From: an uncultured Dorea sp.
GTDB taxonomy: Bacteria > Bacillota > Clostridia > Lachnospirales > Lachnospiraceae
NCBI GenBank assembly: GCA_945870325.1
Contig: CAMBRQ010000001.1
Location: 62,001 to 126,000, forward strand
Reading direction: 5' to 3'
DNA length: 64,000 nucleotides
The notes below the pieces were generated by a model. It did not search any database. It had not been told where the DNA came from and saw only the letters and a list, made by a program, of their open reading frames with translations. Of the stretch, positions 45,406 to 52,919 are shown in pieces; within the stretch, counting starts at the first letter, position 1; every line of letters starts with the position of its first letter. The position numbers were made by a program, and so were the translations under genes.

Positions 45406-46179
45406 TTAATGACAACTATGGCTTCCACATCCGTGCTCGCCACATGTATGTCCTTCCCCGTGGCTGTGCTCATGGTGAGAACATTTCACATCTGGATTGT
45501 AATCCAGTGTTTCATTAATAAAGGCTTCTACTGCTTCATCCGCATCTCCGGAAACTCCTCCAAAGAGTTTAATACCAGCTGCCGCTAACGCTGTCTGTGC
45601 ACCGCCTCCGATTCCGCCACAGATCAGAACATCTGCATTCAATGCATTAAGAACTCCCGCTAATGCACCATGTCCGCTTCCATTCGTATCTACTATTTCT
45701 GAATGTACTACTTTTCCTTCCTCTACATCGTAAATCTTAAATGTCTCTGTGTGTCCAAAGTGCTGGAAAATCTGTCCATTTTCATATGTTACTGCTATTC
45801 TCATGATACCTTCTCCTTTTTCTTCTGCATATTTTTTGTATATTTCCTGTTTATAACATCCTCCAAAGCTGCAGTTGCTGTTCTGACCGTCACAGATTAT
45901 GAAATCCCCACCCTCAATTCTAAGCGGATGTCCATCAATAAGTGCATATGCTATTTTCTTCCTGGCAATCTCGTAAATCCGTTGAACTGTTGTTCTTGCG
46001 ACTTGCATAGATGCTGCACATTGCTCCTGACTATAACCTTTCTTGTCCAAAAGACGAATTGTCTCATACTCATCTACCGTCAGAACAATAGGTGTTTTTT
46101 TCTCAGTATTATCTGCCGGAAGGAATTCTAAAATATTGGGGAAATGACAGACTTTTCTGCATTTTACTGGTCTCGGCAT
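45406..46179 (-). CDS. DUF134 DNA-binding domain fused to NifX/NifB-type Fe-Mo-co domain
   Basis: 257 residues. The N-terminal DUF134 part has MPRPVKCRKV and a sigma-region-4-like HTH (YSQEQCAASMQVARTTVQRIYEIARKK). The second part (from about 125) is a dinitrogenase-cofactor-like domain: RIAVTYENGQIFQHFGHTETFKIYDVEEG and VLICGGIGGGAQTALAAAGIKLF. It ends in a His/Cys-rich tail (HHEHSHGEGHTCGEHGCGS). Probably a metal- or Fe-S-sensing regulator; no nitrogenase is present. Its promoter carries an 18-bp-arm dyad over the -35, so autoregulation is plausible. Confidence 0.85.
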   Translation of the reverse strand: MPRPVKCRKVCHFPNILEFLPADNTEKKTPIVLTVDEYETIRLLDKKGYSQEQCAASMQVARTTVQRIYEIARKKIAYALIDGHPLRIEGGDFIICDGQNSNCSFGGCYKQEIYKKYAEEKGEGIMRIAVTYENGQIFQHFGHTETFKIYDVEEGKVVHSEIVDTNGSGHGALAGVLNALNADVLICGGIGGGAQTALAAAGIKLFGGVSGDADEAVEAFINETLDYNPDVKCSHHEHSHGEGHTCGEHGCGSHSCH

Positions 46180-46206
46180 AAACTGCTCCTTTCTCGCTTT
46201 TCTTAT

Positions 46207-46261
46207 ATAATAGCCTTATAAAAGGCATATGTCAATAACGTTTTTGACATATGCCTTTTAT
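46207..46261 (-). promoter_or_regulatory. Promoter/operator of the DUF134 gene
   Basis: Perfect 18-bp arms (46218-46235, 46244-46261) spaced by 8 bases. The minus-strand arm supplies the -35 TTGACA, followed by 17 bases and TATTAT (46207-46212). The dyad core ATGTCAA-N8-TTGACAT recurs at 48574 and, degenerate, at 45193. It may also act as a hairpin for the upstream Fe-S gene. Confidence 0.65.
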
Positions 46262-46281
46262 GTATAACCTAATAGTATTAC

Positions 46282-46863
46282 TTATTTTCCATTATTTTTT
46301 AATTTACAGATGCCCTGCGTCATTGTTCCCATTGGACAAAATGCACACCAGGTTCTTGGCTTATATAACACCATTACGATCAACCCTAACAGCAGAGATG
46401 TAAGCATCAAACTATAAAATCCAAAACTAAACTGTGCCACCCAATCAGCTACTGTTCCTGCAGTGTATGTCCATCCCCATGGAACACGGAAGGTCCAGAA
46501 TAGTTTGATAGCTTCACGCAAGGAGGATGCTCCGGCACCAACTAAATATGTCTGAAATACCATGTTGCCAAACATTGTAAGGAAAAATATCAAAAAGCCA
46601 TATTTGAACCATTTTGAACTCATCCATCGCGGGGTTGATTTATTTCTTGAGCATTTTAAATCTCCACCAAGCTTACTAAAAAGCTGTCCACGTCCACACA
46701 AATGATTACAGAAAAATTTATTTCCACCGAATATTGCTATTCCTAACGGCACCAGGAAATCAATCATCCCAAACCACGCGAACAAAATATTAAAAAAACC
46801 GAGAGCAAAATAAATGATCGCCCATATCCATAAATAATCATACCAATGCTTCTTTTTCTTCAC
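46282..46863 (-). CDS. Polytopic 4Fe-4S membrane protein (NapH/NosR-like)
   Basis: 193 residues with about four or five membrane helices. Two cysteine motifs of the NapH/CcoG type are visible: FFCNHLCGRGQLFSKL and TWCAFCPMGTMTQGICK. Such proteins pass electrons across or along the membrane. It overlaps the adjacent ferredoxin gene by 4 bp, so the two likely form one unit in which the ferredoxin supplies the missing soluble Fe-S domain. Under the TGTGAT promoter of the operon. Confidence 0.8.
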   Translation of the reverse strand: MKKKKHWYDYLWIWAIIYFALGFFNILFAWFGMIDFLVPLGIAIFGGNKFFCNHLCGRGQLFSKLGGDLKCSRNKSTPRWMSSKWFKYGFLIFFLTMFGNMVFQTYLVGAGASSLREAIKLFWTFRVPWGWTYTAGTVADWVAQFSFGFYSLMLTSLLLGLIVMVLYKPRTWCAFCPMGTMTQGICKLKNNGK

Positions 46864-47060
46864 ACTGCTACCCTCTCTTTCATTTCAATACAGCCTACCG
46901 GACAGGACTTTGCACATTTCCCGCATCCTACACACAATGTTTCTTCTACTACCGCATAGCACCCACGATGAACTTTAACCGCTGCCAACGGACAAGTATT
47001 TTCACATACTCCGCAGGCAACACATCTTTTTTTATCGACACTTGCCACTCTTTTTGCCAA
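46860..47060 (-). CDS. 2[4Fe-4S] ferredoxin
   Basis: 66 residues with two full motifs, CVACGVCENTCPLAAV and CVGCGKCAKSCPVGCIE. It starts with TTG at 47060, eight bases after AAAGGGG. First gene of a pair with the NapH-like membrane protein (4-bp overlap). Promoter with dyad at 47093-47134. Confidence 0.88.
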   Translation of the reverse strand: MAKRVASVDKKRCVACGVCENTCPLAAVKVHRGCYAVVEETLCVGCGKCAKSCPVGCIEMKERVAV

Positions 47061-47092
47061 TGCTTTGTTCCCCTTTCAAATTTGGTATCTCT

Positions 47093-47148
47093 ATTGTACG
47101 TGAATAAGGTAAATTCTTCTGTGATATTATTACATAAGAATTTACCTT
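47093..47148 (-). promoter_or_regulatory. Crp-type activated promoter of the ferredoxin operon (site 2)
   Basis: Dyad TGTGAT-ATT-ATTACA at 47120-47134, centre 31.5 bases from the centre of -10 TACAAT (47093-47098). Here the site is nested in a larger palindrome, AAGGTAAATTCTT and AAGAATTTACCTT at 47107-47119 and 47136-47148, unlike the other three. Confidence 0.65.
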
Positions 47149-47179
47149 GACCGCTAATAACTACAATGACATATTTTTA

Positions 47180-47581
47180 TTATACATCACCTTTATATTT
47201 ATATATGATGTTTAGAATCTCCTCGGTTGTTCTAATAATTTCTTTTTGTTTTTCTTTCATTGTTATAGATTTGCTTTCTTCTTCAGATAACGAAGAATAA
47301 AGGTGGATGGTATTAGCATGATGCCATATTTCATCGCAAATTTTCTCAATTTCATCAGTACTCCGGAATGCCTGGTCTGTTTGCATTTGCAAGTGTTCTC
47401 GCTGCTCTTCCAGATGATTCATCTGTTCTAGTAACTGATCCCTTTCTTTCTGCAATTGATCATGTTGTGCTTGCAGTTGATCCATTTGTATTTTAATTTC
47501 GCTCATCTTATCTTTCTGTCTCCGCATAAGCATCATCAAATATACAACTATGAATGCAAATAATAGTATTATATACAGCAT
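47180..47581 (-). CDS. Membrane-anchored coiled-coil protein, unknown
   Basis: About 133 residues: an N-terminal helix (MLYIILLFAFIVVYLMMLMRR), then a long coiled coil with repeated DQLQ and LEEQ heptads, then a helical tail. Start at 47581 after GAGGAGACGTTT. It is downstream of the unknown 306-residue protein by ten bases; the two probably form a complex or a signalling pair. I do not recognise either family. Confidence 0.65.
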   Translation of the reverse strand: MLYIILLFAFIVVYLMMLMRRQKDKMSEIKIQMDQLQAQHDQLQKERDQLLEQMNHLEEQREHLQMQTDQAFRSTDEIEKICDEIWHHANTIHLYSSLSEEESKSITMKEKQKEIIRTTEEILNIIYKYKGDV

Positions 47582-47591
47582 AAACGTCTCC

Positions 47592-48512
47592 TCACGACAC
47601 ATATATTTTGACGGTTTTCCGAAAATTAACTATCGACAATGGCATAGAAAGAACAGTTACTTTCCCTGGTTCCTTTTTAATCTCAACAGAATCGGGATTG
47701 CCTGTGATTAAAATTACAGGTGTTGTCCTGTCAGCACGCCATGGCTGATTCGGTTGTCTCGTCATATCTTCGGTAACAATCCAAAGATCCGGCTTATGTT
47801 TTCCTAATTTTGTTTTAGCACTTTCCGGTGTGTAAAACAGCATGATCTGCTCTGAAATAAACTGCAATGCTTCTTTTAATCCTTTTGCATAGCGTTCATT
47901 GCCACAGATCAGTGCAATAATAGAAGCATCTTTCTTTTTTTGTGTTACCTGAATAAAATCCAAAACTGGTGTATTATAGAGACTAAAGTCTTTTTCCAAA
48001 TTAACTTTATCATAGTAACTCTTTGCCGCTTTGCACATTCTCAGACAAAACTGTTCTATGTCTATACGAATATCGATTCTGTTCTCCTGTATGTTCATAC
48101 TGTCCAGCTGACAAACTGACATTCCACAGTTTAATCCAAGATGAAAGTGTATATTATTTTCATCATTTAAAAATCCTTTGTTTTGATGAAGATATTCACA
48201 CCGAAGCTGCCAACAACGTTCTCCGCAAATATATGGCTTTTCATCGGATTGAGATAGTTTAAAGTGGTCCCCTGCATATTCATCAAACCAGCGGATATAC
48301 TGGGTTCCCACATCACGGGTCGGATTTTTTTGTCGATCCAGCATAACCCGGCCATCTCGATAATGTTTAACAATTTCCGGGAAAGCAATACCTCCGCAAA
48401 TATCTGGCAAAGTCAATGCCAATGCCAGTGCAGACTGCCATCGTCTATCTACAATATTCAGTTCTACTTCTTCAATTCGGTTCAAAAATGTAAAACTGAC
48501 ATCTCCCTGCAT
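47592..48512 (-). CDS. Unknown cytoplasmic protein with a response-regulator-like C-terminus
   Basis: About 306 residues, starting at 48512 (MQGDVSFTFLN) after GGGAGGG. The N-terminal half (NIVDRRWQSALALALTLPDICGG, RCWQLRCEYLHQNKG) is of unrecognised type. The last 100 residues alternate strands and helices (IIALICGNERYAKGLKEAL, KPDLWIVTEDM, TTPVILITGNP, KVTVLSMPLSIVNF) like a degenerate receiver domain. No HTH. Its promoter (TTGACA-N17-TATACT) is back to back with that of the Crp gene over one shared dyad. Confidence 0.6.
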   Translation of the reverse strand: MQGDVSFTFLNRIEEVELNIVDRRWQSALALALTLPDICGGIAFPEIVKHYRDGRVMLDRQKNPTRDVGTQYIRWFDEYAGDHFKLSQSDEKPYICGERCWQLRCEYLHQNKGFLNDENNIHFHLGLNCGMSVCQLDSMNIQENRIDIRIDIEQFCLRMCKAAKSYYDKVNLEKDFSLYNTPVLDFIQVTQKKKDASIIALICGNERYAKGLKEALQFISEQIMLFYTPESAKTKLGKHKPDLWIVTEDMTRQPNQPWRADRTTPVILITGNPDSVEIKKEPGKVTVLSMPLSIVNFRKTVKIYVS

Positions 48513-48556
48513 TATTTTTCCCTCCCTCATATTTACATCAATCATGTACTATAATC

Positions 48557-48622
48557 AGTATATTTTTATTTATGGCATATGTCAATTATAGAATTGACGC
48601 ATCTTAAAAAAGCAAGTATACT
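48557..48622. promoter_or_regulatory. Divergent promoters sharing one dyad
   Basis: The dyad GGCATATGTCAA-TTATAGAA-TTGACGCAT (48574-48602) supplies both -35 boxes. Right: TTGACG (48594), 17 bases, TATACT (48617-48622) for the Crp gene. Left: TTGACA (48580-48585), 17 bases, TATACT (48557-48562) for the 48512 operon. A protein bound here would shut both. Confidence 0.7.
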
Positions 48623-48646
48623 ATGTTCGTAAAGGAGATAACTGTT

Positions 48647-49306
48647 ATGAACTTCGAAAATTATTTTCCACTATGGAATGACTTAAACATAGCACAGAAA
48701 AAACTAATTTCAGACAATTTAATCACACAGAATGTAAAAAAAGGAACGATCATTCACAATGGAAACCTGGACTGTACTGGATTATTACTGGTTAAATCCG
48801 GGCAGATTCGAACCTACATACTTTCAAATGAAGGACGAGAAATTACACTTTACCGTCTGTTCGATATGGATATGTGTCTTTTATCTGCCTCATGTATCAT
48901 GCGATCCATTCAATTTGAAGTAACCATTGAAGCAGAAAAAGATACTGATCTTTGGATCATCCCTGCTGAAATCTATAAGGACATCATGAAGGAATCGGCT
49001 CCCGTCGCAAACTATACCAATGAATTAATGGCTAGCCGTTTTTCTGATGTCATGTGGCTGATTGAACAGATCATGTGGAAGAGTTTGGATAAGCGAGTTG
49101 CTTCATTTCTTCTAGAAGAGACCTCTATCGAAGGAACAAACGAGCTGAAAATCACTCATGAGACGATTGCTAACCATCTTGGTTCCCACAGAGAAGTTAT
49201 CACTCGAATGCTCCGATACTTTCAAGGCGAGGACCTTGTCAGACTCTCCCGCGGCAAAATCGCAATCCTTGATTCGAAAAGACTGGAAACACTACAAAGA
49301 TCGTAA
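48647..49306 (+). CDS. Crp/Fnr-family regulator of the sulfur-redox region
   Basis: About 219 residues, starting at 48647 after AAAGGAGATAACTGTT. A cyclic-nucleotide-type beta-roll (GTIIHNGNLDCTGLLLVKSGQIRTYILSNEGREITLYRL) is followed by a dimer helix and a winged HTH (ITHETIANHLGSHREVITRML). The recognition helix has R-E-x3-R as in E. coli CRP, predicting TGTGA half-sites. Such half-sites occur in four nearby promoters. Three Cys in the sensor part (DCTG, DMCLLSASC) could serve redox or persulfide sensing. The effector is not known. Confidence 0.88.
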   Translation: MNFENYFPLWNDLNIAQKKLISDNLITQNVKKGTIIHNGNLDCTGLLLVKSGQIRTYILSNEGREITLYRLFDMDMCLLSASCIMRSIQFEVTIEAEKDTDLWIIPAEIYKDIMKESAPVANYTNELMASRFSDVMWLIEQIMWKSLDKRVASFLLEETSIEGTNELKITHETIANHLGSHREVITRMLRYFQGEDLVRLSRGKIAILDSKRLETLQRS

Positions 49307-49327
49307 AACTGTTTTTCTATAACATTT

Positions 49328-49386
49328 AAAGAATCCTCCATTTATCAGAATTATGAAAGTCATTCTAATAAAGGGGGATCTTTTTA
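49328..49386 (+). terminator. Terminator of the Crp-family gene
   Basis: Imperfect stem of about 17 bases (49328-49345 with 49368-49384) with an inner hairpin, followed by TTTTTAT. Confidence 0.6.
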
Positions 49387-49422
49387 TACTACGAGAAAAT
49401 TATAAAAATATTATGATTATTT

Positions 49423-51114
49423 TTAATAATCCATACCGCATGCATATGCCCTTTCGATCAGCGCACGGTCATTAACCACTGCATCATAGAAGCGGAATCC
49501 ACCGGAAAAGTTATATGTTTCATATCCATTTCCTTCCAGAATACGGCTAGCAATGTAACTGCGCAGACCACTTTGGCATATCAGATACACAGGCTTTCCT
49601 TTCTCAATTTCGTTAATTCGTTCCCTCAGTTCATCTACAGGAATATTGTTGAATCCATCCATATGACCCCTGTTAAATTCACCTACAGTTCTCATATCTA
49701 GCAACACCACATTTTGATCTTTAGAAATCTTATCCATATCTTCCAAATGCCATTGTTTTAAGGTACCTTTCGCTATATTGTCTATCATGAATCCAGCCAT
49801 ATTTACAGGATCCTTGGCAGATGAATAAGGCGGTGCATATGCGAGATCTAAATCTTTCAGCTGGGTTGCCTTCAGCCCTGCATGAATTGCTGTTGCCAGC
49901 ACATCAATACGTTTATCAACTCCTTCATATCCAATAATCTGAGCACCAAGCAAACGATAAGTCTCTTTTTCAAAAACCACCTTCATGGTCATCACTTTTC
50001 CACCAGGATAGTAACCGGCATGACTCATAGGAGAAAGAATTACTGTATCTACCTCTAATCCTGACTTTTTGGCATTGGTTTCATTGATACCTGTAGTGGC
50101 TGCTGTCATATCAAATACTTTGATAACAGAACTTCCCTGACTGCCCAGGTAACGACTATCACCACCACAAATGTTATCCGCGATAATCCTGCCCTGTTTA
50201 TTAGCAGGTCCCGCTAAAGAGATTAACGCATCATTGCCAGTAACATAATGTTTTACCTGAACTGCATCACCTACAGCATAAATATCCGGTACAGAGGTTT
50301 CCATTCTGTCATTCACTACAATACTTTCTTTGATGCCAAGTTTCAGACCAGCTTCTTTTGCTAATGCTGTGTCTGGTGTAACTCCGATTGCCAGCACTAC
50401 CATATCAGCCTGAAGTGATGGATTATCTTTCAATAAGACCTCCACTCCATTGTCTTTTTCTTTAAATCCTTCTACTGTATAGCCCAATACCAGTTTTATT
50501 CCATGCTTTCTCATTTCATTATGGATCATGGATGCCATATCCGGGTCAAATGGATTCATCAGCTGCTTAGGCCGCTGGACGATTGTAACATCCATGCCAA
50601 GCTCCCTCAAATTTTCTGCCAACTCTAAGCCAATAAAACCGCCACCAGCCAACACTACAGATTTTGGATGATTCTTATTAATATATTCCTTGATCCGAAA
50701 AGTATCTTCTACTGTACGAAGTGTAAAAAGCTTATCAATACCTACTCCAGGAAGTCTCGGCTGTGTTGGCTTTGCACCTGGAGAAAGGATCAGCTTATCA
50801 TAGTTTTCTTCAAATATCTCACCATTCTCCAAATTTTTCACTGAAACCGTTTTACGATCCGGATGTATGGAGATAACTTCATGATGAATTTTCATATTGA
50901 TATGGAAACGTTTAAAAAAACTCTCTGGTGTCTGTAATGTAAGTTCTTCCGGATCTGTGATCACGTCTCCAATATAATATGGAAGTCCACAATTCGCATA
51001 GGATATGTATCCGGATCTTTCAAACACAGTAATTTCTGCATGTTCATCCAGTCTTCGTATTCTTGCTGCAGCTGTAGCTCCTCCAGCTACACCGCCTACA
51101 ATTATTACCTTCAT
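49423..51114 (-). CDS. CoA-disulfide/persulfide reductase with C-terminal rhodanese domain
   Basis: About 563 residues. FAD domain motif VIIVGGVAGGATAAARIRRL, the single active Cys in YISYANCGLPYYIGD (about Cys 42), NAD motif VVLAGGGFIGLELAENL, and DIYAVGDAVQV. The C-terminal rhodanese domain from about 460 has its Cys in LICQSGLRSYIASRIL. CoADR-RHD enzymes reduce CoA disulfide, CoA-persulfide or polysulfide with NAD(P)H. It starts one base after the rhodanese gene; RBS AGGTGG. Part of an SDR-thioredoxin-rhodanese-CoADR operon. Confidence 0.9.
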   Translation of the reverse strand: MKVIIVGGVAGGATAAARIRRLDEHAEITVFERSGYISYANCGLPYYIGDVITDPEELTLQTPESFFKRFHINMKIHHEVISIHPDRKTVSVKNLENGEIFEENYDKLILSPGAKPTQPRLPGVGIDKLFTLRTVEDTFRIKEYINKNHPKSVVLAGGGFIGLELAENLRELGMDVTIVQRPKQLMNPFDPDMASMIHNEMRKHGIKLVLGYTVEGFKEKDNGVEVLLKDNPSLQADMVVLAIGVTPDTALAKEAGLKLGIKESIVVNDRMETSVPDIYAVGDAVQVKHYVTGNDALISLAGPANKQGRIIADNICGGDSRYLGSQGSSVIKVFDMTAATTGINETNAKKSGLEVDTVILSPMSHAGYYPGGKVMTMKVVFEKETYRLLGAQIIGYEGVDKRIDVLATAIHAGLKATQLKDLDLAYAPPYSSAKDPVNMAGFMIDNIAKGTLKQWHLEDMDKISKDQNVVLLDMRTVGEFNRGHMDGFNNIPVDELRERINEIEKGKPVYLICQSGLRSYIASRILEGNGYETYNFSGGFRFYDAVVNDRALIERAYACGMDY

Positions 51115-51115
51115 C

Positions 51116-51436
51116 TTATTTTTCCACCTTTCCTGAATAAGCAGCAATGCCACCGATATTATTTACTTTAGAATATCCCATTCGTTGCAACAACCCTGTT
51201 GCTTGACGACTTCGGGCTCCGGAATAACAGTATACAAACAGTGGAATTTCTGTATTTTTCGCTACTGAAACAACATTGTTAAGTTGTTGTAACGGTACAT
51301 TTTTACTTTCTGGTATATGCCCTTCCTGATATTCCTGCGGAGTACGTACATCCAGCAGAACTGCACCAGCAGTCCTTTTATATTCCTCTATCCCTTGATT
51401 AATATTCGCCTGTTTAAGGAAATCAAAAAATCCCAT
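51116..51436 (-). CDS. Single-domain rhodanese
   Basis: 106 residues: VLLDVRTPQEYQEGHIPESKNVPLQQL and the active Cys in VYCYSGARSRQATGLLQ. RBS AAGGAGGTGCGCTA. It carries or transfers sulfane sulfur; being coupled to CoADR-RHD and thioredoxin, it probably passes persulfide to them or releases it as sulfide. Confidence 0.92.
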   Translation of the reverse strand: MGFFDFLKQANINQGIEEYKRTAGAVLLDVRTPQEYQEGHIPESKNVPLQQLNNVVSVAKNTEIPLFVYCYSGARSRQATGLLQRMGYSKVNNIGGIAAYSGKVEK

Positions 51437-51448
51437 TAGCGCACCTCC

Positions 51449-51754
51449 TTAAAGCATTTCTAAAATTGCATTCTTAGGTCTCGCACCTGAAACCTGTTGT
51501 ACAATCTTCCCATTCTTCATAACCACCAAAGTTGGGATACTCATAATACTAAATTCACTTGCCAGTTCAGGCTGCTCATCCACATTGATTTTACCAACTC
51601 TGATATCAGGGCGTTCACCTGCAATCTCCTCTATGATAGGAACCACCATACGACAAGGAGCACACCAAGGCGCCCAAAAATCCAAAAGGACAGGTTTATC
51701 AGAATTCATTACTTCATTCTGGAAATTATTTTTATTGATATTAATTGCAGTCAT
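51449..51754 (-). CDS. Thioredoxin (CAPC active site)
   Basis: 101 residues, starting at 51754 (MTAININKNNF) after GGGAGGATTATAAA. WAPWCAPCRMVVPIIEE carries the redox Cys pair (CAPC, not CGPC). INVDEQPELASEFSIMSIPTLVV is the usual middle, with cis-Pro in IPT. It is a paralogue of the CGYC thioredoxin at 45 kb (both start M-T-x-I-N-I-N-K). It has its own internal TGTGAT promoter as well as readthrough from the SDR gene. Confidence 0.93.
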   Translation of the reverse strand: MTAININKNNFQNEVMNSDKPVLLDFWAPWCAPCRMVVPIIEEIAGERPDIRVGKINVDEQPELASEFSIMSIPTLVVMKNGKIVQQVSGARPKNAILEML

Positions 51755-51788
51755 TTTATAATCCTCCCTATCATTTCTTTGTGGCTTT

Positions 51789-51830
51789 ATTATAATCTGA
51801 ATTTTATTTCTTTTCTGTGATGACATCACC
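51789..51830 (-). promoter_or_regulatory. Crp-type activated promoter of the thioredoxin-rhodanese-CoADR genes (site 3)
   Basis: Dyad TGTGAT-GAC-ATCACC at 51816-51830, 31.5 bases from the centre of -10 TATAAT (51789-51794). It lies between the SDR stop and the thioredoxin start. Confidence 0.7.
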
Positions 51831-51843
51831 ATACCACATTGCC

Positions 51844-52590
51844 TTAACTTCTTGCCATACCATCTACACTTAGTATAACACCTGTAATATAACTCGCTTC
51901 ATCTGAAGCAAGAAACACAAATGCATTGGCAATATCTTCTGGCTGTCCAAGACGACGCAATGGAATTCTTTCAATCATAGGTTCGATAACTTCCTTTGGC
52001 ACGGCCTTCATCATATCAGTTTCTGTAATCCCAGGTGCAACTGCATTAACACGAATACCTTTAGGTCCTAGTTCTCTTGCTAATGATACAGTCAATCCGT
52101 TTACTGAAAACTTGGATGCAGGATAAGCAAACCCACTTGGCTGTCCAGAAATACTCACCATGGAAGAAGTTGAGAGAATGACCCCCTTGCCTCTTGCCAC
52201 CATGCATTCTGCAGCTACACGAGTAGTATTAAATACTCCTTTTACATTTAGATCCATGACTTTATCAAAAGTCTCCTCTGTATAATCCATAAATGAGGTG
52301 TTTTCTGAAATTCCTGCATTATTTACCAGTATATCGACACATCCATATTTTTCAATTGCCTCTTTAAAAGCCTTTCTGACAGACTCCATGCTTGCAAGAT
52401 TTGGACTAATTCCAGCAACTATTGCATTGGGATATTTTTCTTTTAATTTATCTACAGCTGCATCTGCCGATTCCTGTGAACTTGCCGCCAATACAACTGT
52501 AGCGCCTTCCTTCAAGAATTTATCAGCTGTAGCAAATCCTATGCCACGGCTTCCACCCGTAATGATTGCAACTTTATCTTTTAATCTCAT
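51844..52590 (-). CDS. Short-chain dehydrogenase/reductase, FabG-like
   Basis: 248 residues of classical SDR form. Features: cofactor motif ITGGSRGIGFATADKFL, the NNAG motif (ILVNNAGISENTSF), catalytic Ser in STSSMVSISG and Tyr-x3-Lys in FAYPASKFS, and C-terminal YITGVILSVDG. It could be 3-oxoacyl-ACP reductase or another alcohol/ketone reductase. Placement at the head of a thiol-redox operon, far from fatty acid genes, argues against routine FabG. The substrate is unknown. RBS AAGGAGG (minus strand) about 8 bases upstream. Confidence 0.88.
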   Translation of the reverse strand: MRLKDKVAIITGGSRGIGFATADKFLKEGATVVLAASSQESADAAVDKLKEKYPNAIVAGISPNLASMESVRKAFKEAIEKYGCVDILVNNAGISENTSFMDYTEETFDKVMDLNVKGVFNTTRVAAECMVARGKGVILSTSSMVSISGQPSGFAYPASKFSVNGLTVSLARELGPKGIRVNAVAPGITETDMMKAVPKEVIEPMIERIPLRRLGQPEDIANAFVFLASDEASYITGVILSVDGMARS

Positions 52591-52622
52591 TTAGACTACC
52601 TCCTTACTTAGTTTCTAGCTAC

Positions 52623-52664
52623 ATTATAAGCAAAAGGTAGATTATTTTCTGTGATATCATCACA
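52623..52664 (-). promoter_or_regulatory. Crp-type activated promoter of the SDR operon (site 4)
   Basis: The cleanest copy: TGTGAT-ATC-ATCACA (plus-strand reading) at 52650-52664, 31.5 bases from the centre of -10 TATAAT (52623-52628). Confidence 0.7.
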
Positions 52665-52678
52665 AAATATCGCAATAA

Positions 52679-52708
52679 AAAACCCTGTTGCTCACGCACC
52701 AGGGTTTT
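52679..52708 (-). terminator. Rubredoxin terminator
   Basis: AAAACCCTG/CAGGGTTTT stem (52679-52687 with 52700-52708) followed on the minus strand by TTTATTG. Confidence 0.8.
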
Positions 52709-52744
52709 GATTTATCCATCCGTATTTAACACAAGATTAGGTTT

Positions 52745-52903
52745 CTATTCAACTTCTGAAAACTGATCTTTTCCAACATTACATAATGGACATTCAAAAT
52801 CTTCCGGAACATCCTCCCACTTTGTTCCTGGTGCAATACCACCTTCAGGATAACCTTCCTCTTCATCATATTCCCATCCGCAAACGTCACATACATATTT
52901 CAT
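52745..52903 (-). CDS. Rubredoxin
   Basis: 52 residues, starting at 52903 (MKYVCDVC) after AAGGAGGAACAAACTA. The two iron-binding loops YVCDVCGWEY and FECPLCNVGKD are complete. It is a one-electron carrier for anaerobic oxygen/peroxide or nitric oxide defence. Its DNA upstream of the RBS runs straight into a MATE gene fragment on the other strand, so the usual promoter region may have been replaced. Confidence 0.95.
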   Translation of the reverse strand: MKYVCDVCGWEYDEEEGYPEGGIAPGTKWEDVPEDFECPLCNVGKDQFSEVE

Positions 52904-52919
52904 TAGTTTGTTCCTCCTT

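Noticed and set aside
52786-52919. N-terminal extension of the MATE fragment
   Set aside because: This part is the complement of rubredoxin and has no MATE character; the fragment begins near 52920.
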